From NCBI RefSeq assembly GCF_020520425.1, contig NC_079490.1, forward strand, positions 7,068,001-7,132,000: DNA of 64,000 bases. The letters run 5' to 3'. Source of the stretch: Spinacia oleracea. Lineage: Eukaryota; Streptophyta; Magnoliopsida; Caryophyllales; Amaranthaceae. The first letter of the stretch is position 1. Each line of letters starts with the position of its first letter. The notes below the pieces were generated by a model. The model worked only from the letters and a program-made list of their open reading frames with translations. It was not told the origin of the DNA and did not search any database. Shown here piece by piece: positions 33,129-44,980 of the stretch. The position numbers and the translations under genes were made by a program.

Positions 33129-35897
33129 TGTAACGCCCCGACTTCTAAACACCATTAATTAGGTTAATTATCTTTAATTAGCAGCGGAAACCCTAATTTA
33201 GTCGGAGCGTCACATGCCGTATCTCCCTCGTGGGAAATACAAGGCGACATAACCTTTTTACATTTACTGACTACTGTTGAGTAACAGTAATTATACTTCA
33301 CTTCGATTAATTCTTTAAAAATTACATTGAAATCTAAGTAAACCTTAATAAATATTTCTAACATGTTTAAACATTAATTTGAAAATCTAACTCAAATTGT
33401 GAAATCAAACTTAGAGTTTAATTAATACATCCCTTTATTACTAATGACATAGTTATCATTATTAAACATCGATCGTGACATTGATGGTTGCATCCTCACT
33501 CTAAGGCATCCCATGATCTTCTTCATACCTAAAACAAAAGCAACATCGTGAGCCGAGGCCCAGTAACATACTACCCTAACAGCGTAAAGTCATTTCAATT
33601 CATTTTATTTACTTTGCAATCAGGGAGAATAGAACATAGTAAAACATTTTCATAAATGCAATGCAACATTATTTATAACTTGAAACTTTGATAGTTCCCA
33701 TTATCTTTCATAAAACCTTCTTTTTACTTGGTAACTGACAAGTTAGCCTTGCGGGACGTCTCCCACCTTGCGATAGTCCTCAAGGAGCACTCTCCCTTGT
33801 TGGACATACGCCCGTACCTAAATAGTTTCTCTTTTAGCTTGCGGTAACCCTCAAGGAGCACTCTCCCTTGTTGGGTGTCCCGCGGTATGGCGGTACGTGC
33901 ACGACCTAGAAATAGTAACCCCACTAACTGCCAGAACCGATTACACTTTTATTTATCATGTTTCGTATCTTATTCTTAACTCATCATTCTTATAAAATCA
34001 TTCATAAACACATTTGAATATCATCATGCATAAAACACACTTTATAAACACAATTCATATCCCACAATCCATTAAAACATATCATTATAAACATATTTCA
34101 TAAATTCATAAAACACAGTTCATAAGGGGATTGTGGGTGTTAGCAATAGATGTTACCTCAACCGTAGTTTATACTTCCTGTTCGATGGATCGTTCTTCCC
34201 GAATTCCGAGTCCAATTTCTTTCAAAATATTAAATAATTGAATTAGTTATTAATATGGTAATAATTTAACTTAGAAATTTCGAATTATTATAAATAACGA
34301 ATTTTCTAATAATAATGTTAGAAATATATAAATTCATAGTTTTAATGAAAATATAATTAAACACCAATTTTAGTGATAAATATAATTTATGGAAATTTCA
34401 ATCGAAGTATATATATATATTCTAAATCAATTACACAAGATTTATTTAATTTATGTCCTTGATAAATTTAGTACGGTAATTTATTTTTCTTAAACTCGAT
34501 AATCAAATTTATTTATTTCCTGAAAATAATAATAATTCATTAGTAAATAATTATATCATAAAATTTATTAAAACATGAATATTAAGGAATTGATAATCTG
34601 AAATTCAGGTTTGTCTTACCCAAAGCCCAATTGATTTGGCCCAACTTGAATAAGGGGGAATAAAACAAAGTTTCAATTTCAGAAACTTTGTTTCTGAAAT
34701 TTGAAGGGCACGAGCAGCAGGGGGGGGCACAACAGGAAAACATGAGGAGGAGGAGGAGGAAGAGAGGAGGGAGGCTGGGGGCTCAGCCTGGGCGGCGAAA
34801 CCGCGCCGAGAGGCGACGGTGATGGTGGTTTGAGGCGGCAGAAACAGGCGAGGGAAGGGGGAGAGGGACGCGAACAGGGGAGAAATCAGGGGAGGAGAGG
34901 GGTGATGGTGACCGGAGGTTTGGGCGGAGGTTCTGGGCGGATTGGGAGGCGACGCAACAGGGAAGCGCCAGAGAGACGGTGGTGGTGGTGGTGGTGTGGT
35001 TCCGCGGCGGCGGAACAGTCAGGGAAGGGGGTTATGGTGGTCGCACAAAACAGGGGAAAAACATGGGAGATTGGAGAGGTGTTTTCCGGTTGGTTCTGGG
35101 CGGAGGCGGAGGCGGTGATCGGTTTGGTGCGGGTGCGGGTGGCTGGGAATGATGGAGGCAGCAGGTGGTGGTGGTGGTAAACGGTGGTGGTTGATGGTGG
35201 TGGGAGATGGTTCGAATCAAAGAAACAGAGACAATTGAAATTGAATTTTGATTTTGTTTTTTTGGTTGGAATTTAGTTGAAATTGTGTCTGATTTGTAGA
35301 GTCAAGTAGAGTGAATGAGAAGGAAAATTTGCTTGGGGCTCAAGGTTGAATGTAGACTGAATTGAGGGAAAGAGATGAAGGAAAGAATTTCTTCCTTCTT
35401 CCTGGTGCACGTGAAGAGCAAAGAAAGAGAACAAGATAAAATTTTGGTTCTTTTAAGGCATTTTGTTTTCTTTTGTTTGTCATTTCACTTTAGTTAGACC
35501 AAAAATTCAGAAAATTGACTTCCATTTTTAATTTAGGAAATTCATTTGAATATAAATGTTTAATTAAAATTAAGTTTTTGAAATAATTCTTTATAAAATA
35601 TCGTTTAACGAAAAATAAATTTAGTTTTCGAATAAAATAAGAACGTTTCAAAATTATCAGAAATCCGAAATTATGAAACAATTAAGATTTAAAAAGTAAC
35701 TTGAGCTCGTAAATCTGAAATTAAATTATAAAATCTAAAAAAATATATATAAAAATCGCGTAACAATATTAAAATTTTAAGCGGAATTAAACTTTGTTAA
35801 TTAAAATTAAAGTTCGAAATTAGGATTTAAAACGATTTTAGCTAAATAAAAATAATTTAGCATAATTAATCAAGTTTTAAAAATTCGGGGTATTACA
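33129..35897. mobile_element. 2.77-kb TG...CA element (solo-LTR-like) with 5-bp TSD
   Basis: Begins TGTAACGCCCCGACTTC and ends CGGGGTATTACA. The two ends are short inverted repeats (TGTAACGCCCCGA versus TGTAATACCCCGA), flanked by CATTT on both sides (33,124-33,128 and 35,898-35,902). A 5-bp duplication with TG/CA ends is what a solo LTR of a large LTR retrotransposon leaves. Inside lie a 71-bp-spaced repeat (CCTCAAGGAGCACTCTCCCT at 33,778 and 33,849) and a G-rich, GGT-repeat tract at 34,720-35,215. No transposase or gag is seen. A TIR transposon is the alternative. Confidence 0.65.
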
Positions 35898-35964
35898 CAT
35901 TTGATGTCGACGACAACTCCATCTAAATGTGCACATATTTACAAAATAAATAAACCAATAAAAG

Positions 35965-35999
35965 TAAGAAATCCGGACAACGACCGGGCCACACACTAG
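35965..35999 (+). mobile_element. Helitron-like 3' terminus
   Basis: CCGGACAACGACCGGGCCAC followed by ACACTAGT, ending in CTAG at 35,996-35,999 before a T. This resembles Helitron 3' ends, though the hairpin is weak. The TG...CA element just left of it sits within the same unit, since removing it restores a continuous flank. The 5' TC end may be near 32,690 but is not certain. Confidence 0.42.
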
Positions 36000-36508
36000 T
36001 TGAGCATTATTTCATGGAAAATGTTCAATATTCCGTCACTTCATATGCATAGGCATCCTATTTACTTCGTTTGATTTTGATTAATTTACAACTTACTGGT
36101 AATTATTTATGTCAGACTTGTTTTATGCATGCCTCCGTGACTCCGTCGTTTTGGTAATACGGGCTTTGTTTTCTTTGTTATTGCGATAACACATGTATCT
36201 TATTATACTGTGAGTATAGTGATAAGTGATGTTAGGAACATTATTTTTCGAATTATTTTCTTACAATTCCTACTTTATGAATTCTTTGACCTACGATGTT
36301 GAATTACAATGTGATATAAATGTGTTTATTATCTGTTTAGGCTCCCAATTGAATATCAATTGGGCCACTAAGTCCAAAGTTTAATGGCTCAAAACAACAA
36401 CATCAAACCCACTACACTTCAAAAGGGCTATTGTTTCCACCTTTACAACACCGGAACATTATCAAATTCATAATTTACCATATTCACTTGTAATGTGAAG
36501 TGTGAACT
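36000..36508. other. Spacer before the copia gag
   Basis: No LTR or primer site is visible where the 5' end of the following copia element is expected. The last about 150 bp (TCAATTGGGCCACTAAGTCC onward) may be the element's leader. Nothing else is recognisable. Confidence 0.35.
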
Positions 36509-39500
36509 ATGTCGAATCTTACAAAATTCGAATTTGCAGCCCTTGATATTACTGGAAAGAACTATTTGTCTTTGGTGTTAGATGCCGAAATTCACCTACA
36601 TGCAAAGGACCTTGGTGATACAATCAAAGAAGGAAATAAACTAACAAGTCAAAATAAAGCTAAAGCTATGATATTTCTTCGCCATCACCTCCATGAGGGT
36701 CTTAAGATTGAGTATTTGACTGTTAAAGATCCACAAGTCCTTAGGAGTTATCTAAAGAAGAGGTATGACCAACAGAAAACTGTAATATTATCTAAAGCGC
36801 GATATGACGGGTTACATTTAAGACTACAAGACTTTAAGTCTGTAAGGGAATATAACTCAGCCATGTTCAGAATTACTTCACAATTGAAATTATGTGGAGA
36901 GAAAATCACTGATGCAGAAATGCTAGAGAAAACATACTCTACCTTTCACGCAAATAACATTGTCCTGCAGACACAATACCGTGAAAAGATATTTAAGAAA
37001 TATTCTGAACTTATATCTTGTCTCCTTGTGCCTGAGAAAAATAACGAGCTATTGATGAAAAATCATGAATCACGTCCAACTGGTTCTACTCCATTCCCTG
37101 AAGGGAATGTGACATCCCATAATGGGAAAGAAAAAATATCATGCCAACAATAGTGGTCAAGGACGTGGGCGTGGACATGGATACGGATATGGTCGAGGTC
37201 GAGGCCGATGTGGTTCTTTCAAGAACTCGTATTCCAACCAGAAGTGGGACAATAAAGATGGTAACAAACAAGAGAAAGATAAAAGCGAGAATGTTACCAA
37301 TGTATGTTATCTATGTGGAGGAAAATGTCATTGGTCTCGTACATGTCGTACACCAAAACACTTGGTTGAGCTCTATCAACAATCATTGAAGAAAAAGGAA
37401 ATTGAAACAAATCTTGTGTACGAAGATGGCGAAGGTGACTTTGATTGTGGCAATACAACTCACCTGGAAGTTGTTAATTTCTTCACCACCCCTGAAGGGA
37501 ATAATTAGTTCTTCGATTCGATTATGGTCATTTAAAGAATAAAAAAAATTCCTCGGATATATGTTATTTTATTTTGGATTTTATTTGTTTGAACTATGAT
37601 TTTACATGACATTGTTAAATTTCGATTATTAAGTTATTCTTATTGTTATTTCATTTATTTGAAGAACATTAATTCCCCTCAAGTCCAGTTAGCAATGAAT
37701 GGTGAAGATTTATGCATACAGACAGTGCAACTACTCATACCATACCGAAAAGCAAAAGATATTTCTCTCATTTGACAATGAAAGAAACTAGTGTGAGTAC
37801 TATATTTGGTAGTACAAAGATAATTGAAGGCTCCAGAAGAGAAAATATATTATTGCCTATGGGAACAAAATTTGAAACCATTGATACATTATATTCTCCC
37901 AAGTCTCAAAGAAATTTATTGAGCTTTAAGATATCGACATAATGGATATCACGTTGAAACAATAAGTGAAAGAAATGTTGAATACCTTCACATCACGAGT
38001 ATTACCCAAGGCAATAGTCATATTTTGGAGAAATTACATGTGTTCTCCACTGGTTTGTATTGCACTAAAATCAGTACAATTGAATCATATGCTACAGTAA
38101 ACCAGAATTTTACAGATAATTTCACTGCTTGGCATGACCGGTTGGGCCACCCCGGTTCAATAATGATGCGAAAAATAATTGAAAGTTCTTGTGGACATTC
38201 ATTGAAGAACCAGAAGATTTTTCCTAACGATTTCTCATGTGTTGCTTGCTAACAAGGCAAGTTGATAATGCGTCCTCACCGCCGAAATAAATTTTGAATC
38301 TATCAATTTTCTGGAACGTATACAAGGAGATATTTGTGGGCCAATTCACCCAAAGTGTGGAACATTTAGATATTTTATGGTTTTAATTGACGCATCAAGT
38401 AGATGGTCACGTGTATCCTTGTTATCAACTCGCAACCTGGCGTTTGCGAGACTACTTGCTCAATTGATTAGATTACGAGCACATTTTTCAGACTTCCCTA
38501 TGAAGGCAATTCGTCTTGATAATGCTGGTGAATTCACTTCTCAAGCTTAGATGATTATTGCATGTCCATTGGGATAAGTGTTGAACATCTTGTAGCTCAT
38601 GTTCATACACAGAATGGTCTAGCTGAATCATTAATCAAGTGTCTCCAGTTGATTGCTAGACCATTACTTATGGAGTCCAAACTCCCAATCTCTGCTTGGG
38701 GACATGATATATTACATGCAGTAGTATTAATTCGCATCAGGCCAACGAGTAATCAAAGGTTCTCCCCATCACAATTGGTTTTTGGTCAAAAACCAAATAT
38801 TTCCCATCTGAAATTTTTTAGATGTGATGTATATGTTCCTATTGCTCCACCACAACGTTCTAAGATGGGTCCTCGAAGGAGGTTAGGAGTATATGTTGGA
38901 TTTGAATCTCCATCAATAATTAAATACATAGATCCATCCACAGGGGATCTATTTAAGGCTCGATTTGCAGACTGTCATTTCAATGAGTCAGTCTTTCCAA
39001 CATTAGGGGGAGAAAATAAACACCTGGAGAAGGAAATCAGTTGGAATAAATTATCATTGTCTCATCTTGATCCTCGTACTAAAAAATGTGAATTAGAAGT
39101 ACAAAGGATAATTCATTTACAAAGCTTAGCAAATCAATTGCCAGACGCATTTACTGACCCAAATAGAGTGACCAAGTCACATATACCAGTTGTAAATGCT
39201 CCAATTTAAATTGAAGTCCCAGCAGGACAATTCAAACCGATAGTGAGTCTATAGCACGCATGAAGCGTGGCAGACCTATTGGTTCTAAAGATAAAAATCC
39301 TCGAAAAAGAAAAGGAGCAGCAATTGATAATGGCCAAACCGAGGGAGCAAAGAATTTTGAAGGATCTCCTGAAGTGACTTTTGACATGACGAATGAAGAA
39401 ATTCAGGTACCTGACAATGAAGAGATCTCAACTAATTATGTCATGTCTGGAATAAAATGGAACCGAAATAAAATCTGCGTCTATGAAAATTTTGCATGCA

Positions 39501-41180
39501 ATGTAGCAGTTGCTGTTATGGATGAAACTGAGGATCAAGAACCAAAGTCTATTGAAGAGTGTACACAAAGTGATGATTGGCCAAAATGGAAGGAAGCAAT
39601 TGAGGCAGAATTAAAATCTCTTGCAAAGAAAGAAGTATTTGGACCAGTAGTCCGTACACCAAAAGGTGTAAAACCAGTGGGACATAAATGGGTCTTTGTG
39701 CGAAAGAAGAATGAAGATGGTGAAATTGTGAGATACAAAGCACGTTTAGTTGCACAAGGATTCTCACAAAGACTTGGAATTTGATTATGAAGAAACTTAC
39801 TCTCCTGTGGTGGATGCAACTACTTTCAGATTTCTTATCAATCTGGCAATAAGAGAAGGACTTGATTTACGTTTAATTGATGTAGTCACAACCTACTTGT
39901 ATGGGCCACTGGACAATGACATTTATATGAAAGTCCCTGAAGGATTTAAACTGCCAGAAGCAGCAAATTCTAGTTCTCGAGAACATTACTGCATAAAATT
40001 AAATAGATCTCTTTATGGATTGAAACAATCAGGGCGTATGTGATATAATCGTCTAAGTGAGTACTTGCTAAAGGAAGGCTATAAGAATGACCCCATCAGT
40101 CCATGCATTTTTATAAAGAGATTTGGGGCGAGATTTGTAATAATTGCAGTGTATGTTGATGATTTAAACATTGTTGGGACTCCTGAAGAGATATCACATA
40201 CAGTGGAATATTTGATCGATGAAAGAATTTGAGATGAAAGATCTTGGAAAGACAAAAAAATTCTTAGGGCTACAAATTGAGCACCTAAAGAATGGAATCC
40301 TTGTGCATCAAACAACATACATTGAAAAGTTACTGAAAAGGTTCTCTTTGGATCAAGCACATCCGCTGAGTAGTCCAATGGTTGTAAGATCACTAGATGT
40401 GGATAAAGACTCATTCCGTCCTAGAGAAAACGATGAAGAAATCCTTGGTCCTGAAGTACCATACTTAAGTGCAATAGGGGCATTGATGTACCTTGTTAGT
40501 CATACGAGACCTGACATATCATTTACAGTAAATCTATTATTAGCAATGTTTAGCTCATGTCCGACTCGAAGACATTGGAATGGGATGAAGCATGTAGTTC
40601 GTTACCTCCAAGGAACGAAAGATATGGGTTTATTCTTTTCTAACTAGACCAAAAAAGACTTAATTGGCTTTGCAGATGCATGTTATTTATCTGATCCCAT
40701 AATGCTCGATCACAAACAGGATATGTGTTCACATGTGGTGGTACTGCCATTTCTTGGCGTTCCATGAAGCAAACTATTGCAGCTACTTCTTCTAACCATG
40801 CAGAAAATTTAGCTATCCATGAAGCTAGTTGTGAATGTGTATGGTTAATGTCTGTAATTCAACATATACGAGAAGATTGTGGCATATCCACAGGGAAAGA
40901 AGCTCCAACAATTATGCATGAGGATAATGCAGCATGCATTGCACAACTCAAGGAAGGATACATCAAAGGTGATAGAGCAAAGCACATTTTTCAAAAATTC
41001 TTCTTCACCCATGAATTGCAGAAGAATGGTGATGTACAGGTTCTACAGATTCGTTCAAGTGAAAATTTGGCAGACCTATTTACCAAGGTGCTTCCAACTG
41101 CTACTTTCAAGAAATTAGTTTACCATATTGGATTGTCTCGTCTCAAAGATCCCAAGTTATGTAATCATGAGGGGGAGTAG
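36509..41180 (+). pseudogene. Ty1/copia gag-pol, decayed but covering all domains
   Basis: Gag from ATG 36,509 (MSNLTKFEFAALDITGKNYL); CCHC knuckle CYLCGGKCHWSRTC at about 37,305-37,345 in a shifted frame; protease remnant with DSATTHTI in place of the usual DSGAT.H (37,720); GAG-pre-integrase WHDRLGHPGS, with a stop right after VAC (38,250); integrase with GDICGPIHP and IRLDNAGEF, a stop at about 38,548, and HVHTQNGLAES; reverse transcriptase with KARLVAQGFSQR and catalytic YVDD (about 40,150); RNase H with SWRSMKQTIAATSS and HEDNAACIAQ (40,725-41,180). At least five stops or frameshifts break the frame, so it cannot be translated. A purine-rich tract (GAGGGGGAGTAG) follows at 41,169. Confidence 0.93.
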
Positions 41181-41340
41181 ATGCGCGCTGCACTCTTTTT
41201 CCCTTAACCATGGTTTTTTCTACTGGGTTTTCATGGTAAGGTTTTTAATGAGGCAACATCGTACGACGTACGTGCATTAGAAATATTTTCATTTTAAGAG
41301 AGAAATTTTATTTTTGTATAATGGACATCCAAGGGGAGTG

Positions 41341-41550
41341 TTATGAAATATAATATGGATGCCTATTATACCCCGTCAATATCTCCGGAATATTCTAGGG
41401 TTCAGTAAAACCCTAACTATTGTATCTTATATATACCCGGTACTATATGGAATAATGGATACACCACTATTCTCTCTCTTATCTCTCTTGTTTATTCACA
41501 ACATCAACACCATTCTCCCAATAATGCTGATGTCTAAATTTACAAAATAA
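41341..41550 (+). repeat. 3' LTR (partial) of the decayed copia element
   Basis: After a second purine tract (AAGGGGAGTG, 41,331) the segment TTATGAAATATAATATGG ... CCCCGTCAATATCTCCGGAA ... CTTATATATACCCGGTACT matches the LTR copy at 25,616. It probably ends near the ACAACATCAACA sequence at about 41,511. No matching 5' LTR is adjacent to gag. Confidence 0.7.
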
Positions 41551-41559
41551 ACCTTTTTA

Positions 41560-41831
41560 TTCCCTCGGTATTTTAAATAGAGATACACTCTCCTTAAACG
41601 GTCGTATTTTAAAAGAGATACACTTTTCTTTTTTGACATTTTTTGTCCCCACTTCCAAATATATTAATATTTCTCTCTTTTTTGTGATCCCCGCACTTAC
41701 TCAAATCATCTTTTTACAATAATAAATAATTCACCCATTACCCCACTTTTATCTTATTTTAATAAATTCAACTCACTCTCCTAAAACTATGTACCGGTCA
41801 AAGTGTATCTCTTTTTAAATTACGAAGGGAG
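41560..41831. mobile_element. Stowaway-type MITE right of the copia LTR
   Basis: 272 bp flanked by TA. The ends TTCCCTCGGTATTTTAAATA and (complement) CTCCCTTCGTAATTTAAAAA are inverted repeats continuing into AGAGATACACT on both sides. The family matches the MITE at 25,773-26,110 by its AGATACACTT subterminal motif. Confidence 0.8.
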
Positions 41832-41849
41832 TAACACATAATAACCACG

Positions 41850-41998
41850 TCCACATCAGCGATAAGACACCAATGAGGTCTTAAACTAATGATTAAAATT
41901 GTGGTCATGTGTATAGTTGGTCTCAAGTTCGAATCTCCCATCCCCATTTGACCATTTGTAATTTATATTGTCCTTGTAACTCATTCGCATCAAAAAAA
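41850..41998 (+). repeat. SINE-like sequence
   Basis: Contains GTTCGAATCTC (about 41,929), resembling a tRNA-type B box, followed by a body and a short A-rich tail (ATCAAAAAAATAAAT). A convincing A box and a target duplication were not found, so this is tentative. Confidence 0.35.
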
Positions 41999-42402
41999 TA
42001 AATACCGATTTGCCCATACCTTAGTCAGGGTATGAGGTTGTAGTGGCTTTCAGGTCATTGATGCATCGGCCCCACGAGAAAACATCCAATGAAAAGAATA
42101 TACGTGGCTCCTCTAGGCATTTCAGCGAATAATTCCCCAGATCCTACGTGGACGATGCCATGAAAAATAGTTTTTAAACCAATGCAAATTGGAAATTAGT
42201 TTTCGTTTTAGCAACTTTTACAGAAATCGTTCTGTTTTCCGCAACTGGGAGAGAAGCCAAGTCACCAAAATTGGATCAAAGATACGATTCTTAAGTAACA
42301 ACACAAAATCAGAAGAATCTGAATGAATAAGGGCTCTAGTAAAACCTTGCCATATCACCATACAAAGGCCAAAAAGACAAGTCATCAACTCAATGCATGG
42401 TT

Positions 42403-42537
42403 TTTTTTTTTTGGTGTTAGCACCCGGTTCACCCTTGGGGCTAATTCGGATTCGGGGCGAGTTCTGGGTGGTTAAGTTCCAGTCCCCTCCCAATTGTTAT
42501 TGTGAGGGATCGAACACGGGTTCTCCCTACCAACTCT
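42403..42537 (-). mobile_element. tRNA-derived SINE with target-site duplication
   Basis: On the minus strand the unit reads TTGGTAGGGAGAACCCGTG then TTCGATCCCTCACAATAA. The B-box-like GTTCGATCC is clear, and the unit ends GGTGCTAACACC plus an oligo(A) tail (plus-strand T run from 42,401). It is flanked on both sides by ATGCATGGTT (42,393-42,402 and 42,538-42,547), the direct repeat left by LINE-type integration. It lies just downstream of the kinase gene. Confidence 0.75.
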
Positions 42538-43093
42538 ATGCATGGTTGTGGAATTATAGACAACCTCACCAATGTGGCAATGTGGTTGCTCAAATTGAGT
42601 ATTCCCTATGCTCAAATGGAGAACATTTATCAACTCCGTAATGTCTTCTATTTTCTGATCTGTATAAGATGTAAGATAAAATATATATCCCCCTTGGTGG
42701 GGATGAACTCATTGGTTATCTCATCATATTTATATATCACATCTCCATGGAAAAATGCACAAGCACAGTACATTGGTACAATTAAGTACATGAAACAAAT
42801 TTGAATTGCTTAGAATGACTGTACTACTGTACAAAAACCCCCCTCCCCCAACAATCCCCTACCCGAAAAAAGAAAAAGAAAAAGAAAAATTAAAGTTCAT
42901 AACTTCTCCCCGTACTACTTTAATACACAAAATGATACTAACGGTATGTCTACCTAATGCTAAAAAAGAAAGAAAAATAAAATCAAGAATCGGGGAAAAA
43001 TGATGCAGACCAAAAAAAAAAACAGACGAACTAACATCTGAGTGGAATCGGGTTGTCATGATCATCTTACATGAATAGCGTGCAAGAAGATCA

Positions 43094-44949
43094 TCATCCT
43101 GAAGCTCGTGGAAGCCTTTTACCATCTTTTGAGTCTGGATTGTCACTTTTGTCTGTGTCCGATAAATCCCTCTGTGAGGATTCTATCTCTGCGCTATTTG
43201 CTCGAGCCCTTCGCTGCCTGCGATCCTGGAAATACAGCAGAAATTACCTTAGTAAACGCTTGTGAGTTGTTAGATATAGAATGAAGGCTAGTGCAGTCTA
43301 TTTTGCAGCAGTAGACAGTAAAACGGTTGTGAGATATACAACCTGAACTGGAAATACAGCAGACAGTTCAGGTTGTTATCAGAGTCGTAGCAATCTTTTC
43401 AGACAAAATAAGTTGTTTTCTACACAACTTAACACACCAAATAAGTCTTTCTCAGACAAAATAAGTTAGAAATAACTTCACATAACTTAGTTTCAGTCGA
43501 AATCAGGTGAACCAAACAAAAGTAAAGCTAAAATCCTGAACTATATCTGAGTCAAATTGAACTTGAAAATGAATTTATCCTATCTTATTTTTGCACTATC
43601 TTTGAAATACTACCTAGCCTCAAATTGTTGAACTGAACTGAATTTTCAGGCTCTGAAGTCTGAATTAAACTGAATTGAAATTATTACTGTCGACATAAAT
43701 TGAACTGAACTTCTCCAAACTGAAAAAAGAAAATGTAAGTTGAAAATACCAATGCCTATATCACCTATCAAAAACTCACAAATTTTTGCCAACTTTCAAG
43801 GCATTCTGGTAAAAAAAGCTCCACAAGAACTTTTTTTGATTGGGTACAGGCAGTACAGCTATGAATTAATTCATTTTGGAAGTTCAAAAATCATGTGCTT
43901 TAATAAAGACTTTAATAAGACTTTGTTCTTTGACTTGAATTCCCCGTATCTTATCTTAACTTACCTATATATTTGAAACAATTTATAGTTTTAATGAACT
44001 TGAAAGCCCATATATGAACTTACCTGAACTTATGGCTTTTATCTGAAATAATTATTTCCTAGAACTTACTAGTCAATAACTAATCAAGCTTGAGCCATAA
44101 AACTCACTCTAAGAGAGATCAAACTTGTGTTAGCCAACTATGAAGCTCCAAATAACTGCATATATGGAGTTTCAGTAACAAATTAAGAAAAAGGCCATAT
44201 TTTCAACAAGAAGCCAATAATGGGGGCAATAGAAGTAAAAGATAACAAAGATGAGGCCTCCGTCAAGGGGGGCATAGCATAATAGGAGAAAGAAAAGAAA
44301 ACCCAATGAATATGTGTTAGAATGACAGATGAAGGGTGACAATTGGTCCATAATAGCTCAACTAAAGGTTGCAGCATGAGCACCACATGACATGACAACC
44401 ACATCGGTGTTTAGTGTAATAAAATAAGTGATAGAGCGAGGACAATCATAGACGGAGGGAACTGTATTTATTGGATCAATGGCAACATGATCAATCATAC
44501 AGATGATTGGATCATTAATGTCATCTTTATCAGCTTTCTCTTGAATAAATACATGTGTGTTTCGACCACCAGTGAGTCAATCCTTTTCTAAAGGCTCAAA
44601 CCACACGAGGACAAAAAGAATTAAAGAAGCTCCTATGCTTGTTCAAATACTATTGTGGTTGAATTAATCATTAGCAAAGCAATATTAACACCTCGGCAAA
44701 TTTAACATGCCCCCTAATTCCAAACATCCAACAGGACCAACAGCCTGTGCAAACTATGTTGATTTCAACCTTGTAATGGAAAGGTGTTTCAGAGTTTGGC
44801 AGCAACAACAAATGGTATATGTTTTCTCAAAGAGAACACACATACACAAAGGCATTGATAAATAAGATAACCAAACTTATCTTAGTTGTCACGAGAGCCC
44901 TGACGAGAGCTTCAGTACATGTAGCTGGATATTTCCTCTTCATTTTCTT

Positions 44950-44980
<31 letters not shown>

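Noticed and set aside
34830-35180. 116-codon Gly/Arg/Trp-rich open frame
   Set aside because: It lies in a G-rich GGT/GGA tract inside a repeat element; low complexity with no domain.
39535-39819. Minus-strand open frames opposite reverse transcriptase
   Set aside because: Shadows of the RT frame on the plus strand.
41920-41945. Possible tRNA gene (B-box-like GTTCGAATC)
   Set aside because: No cloverleaf or anticodon stem could be drawn; better explained as a SINE.
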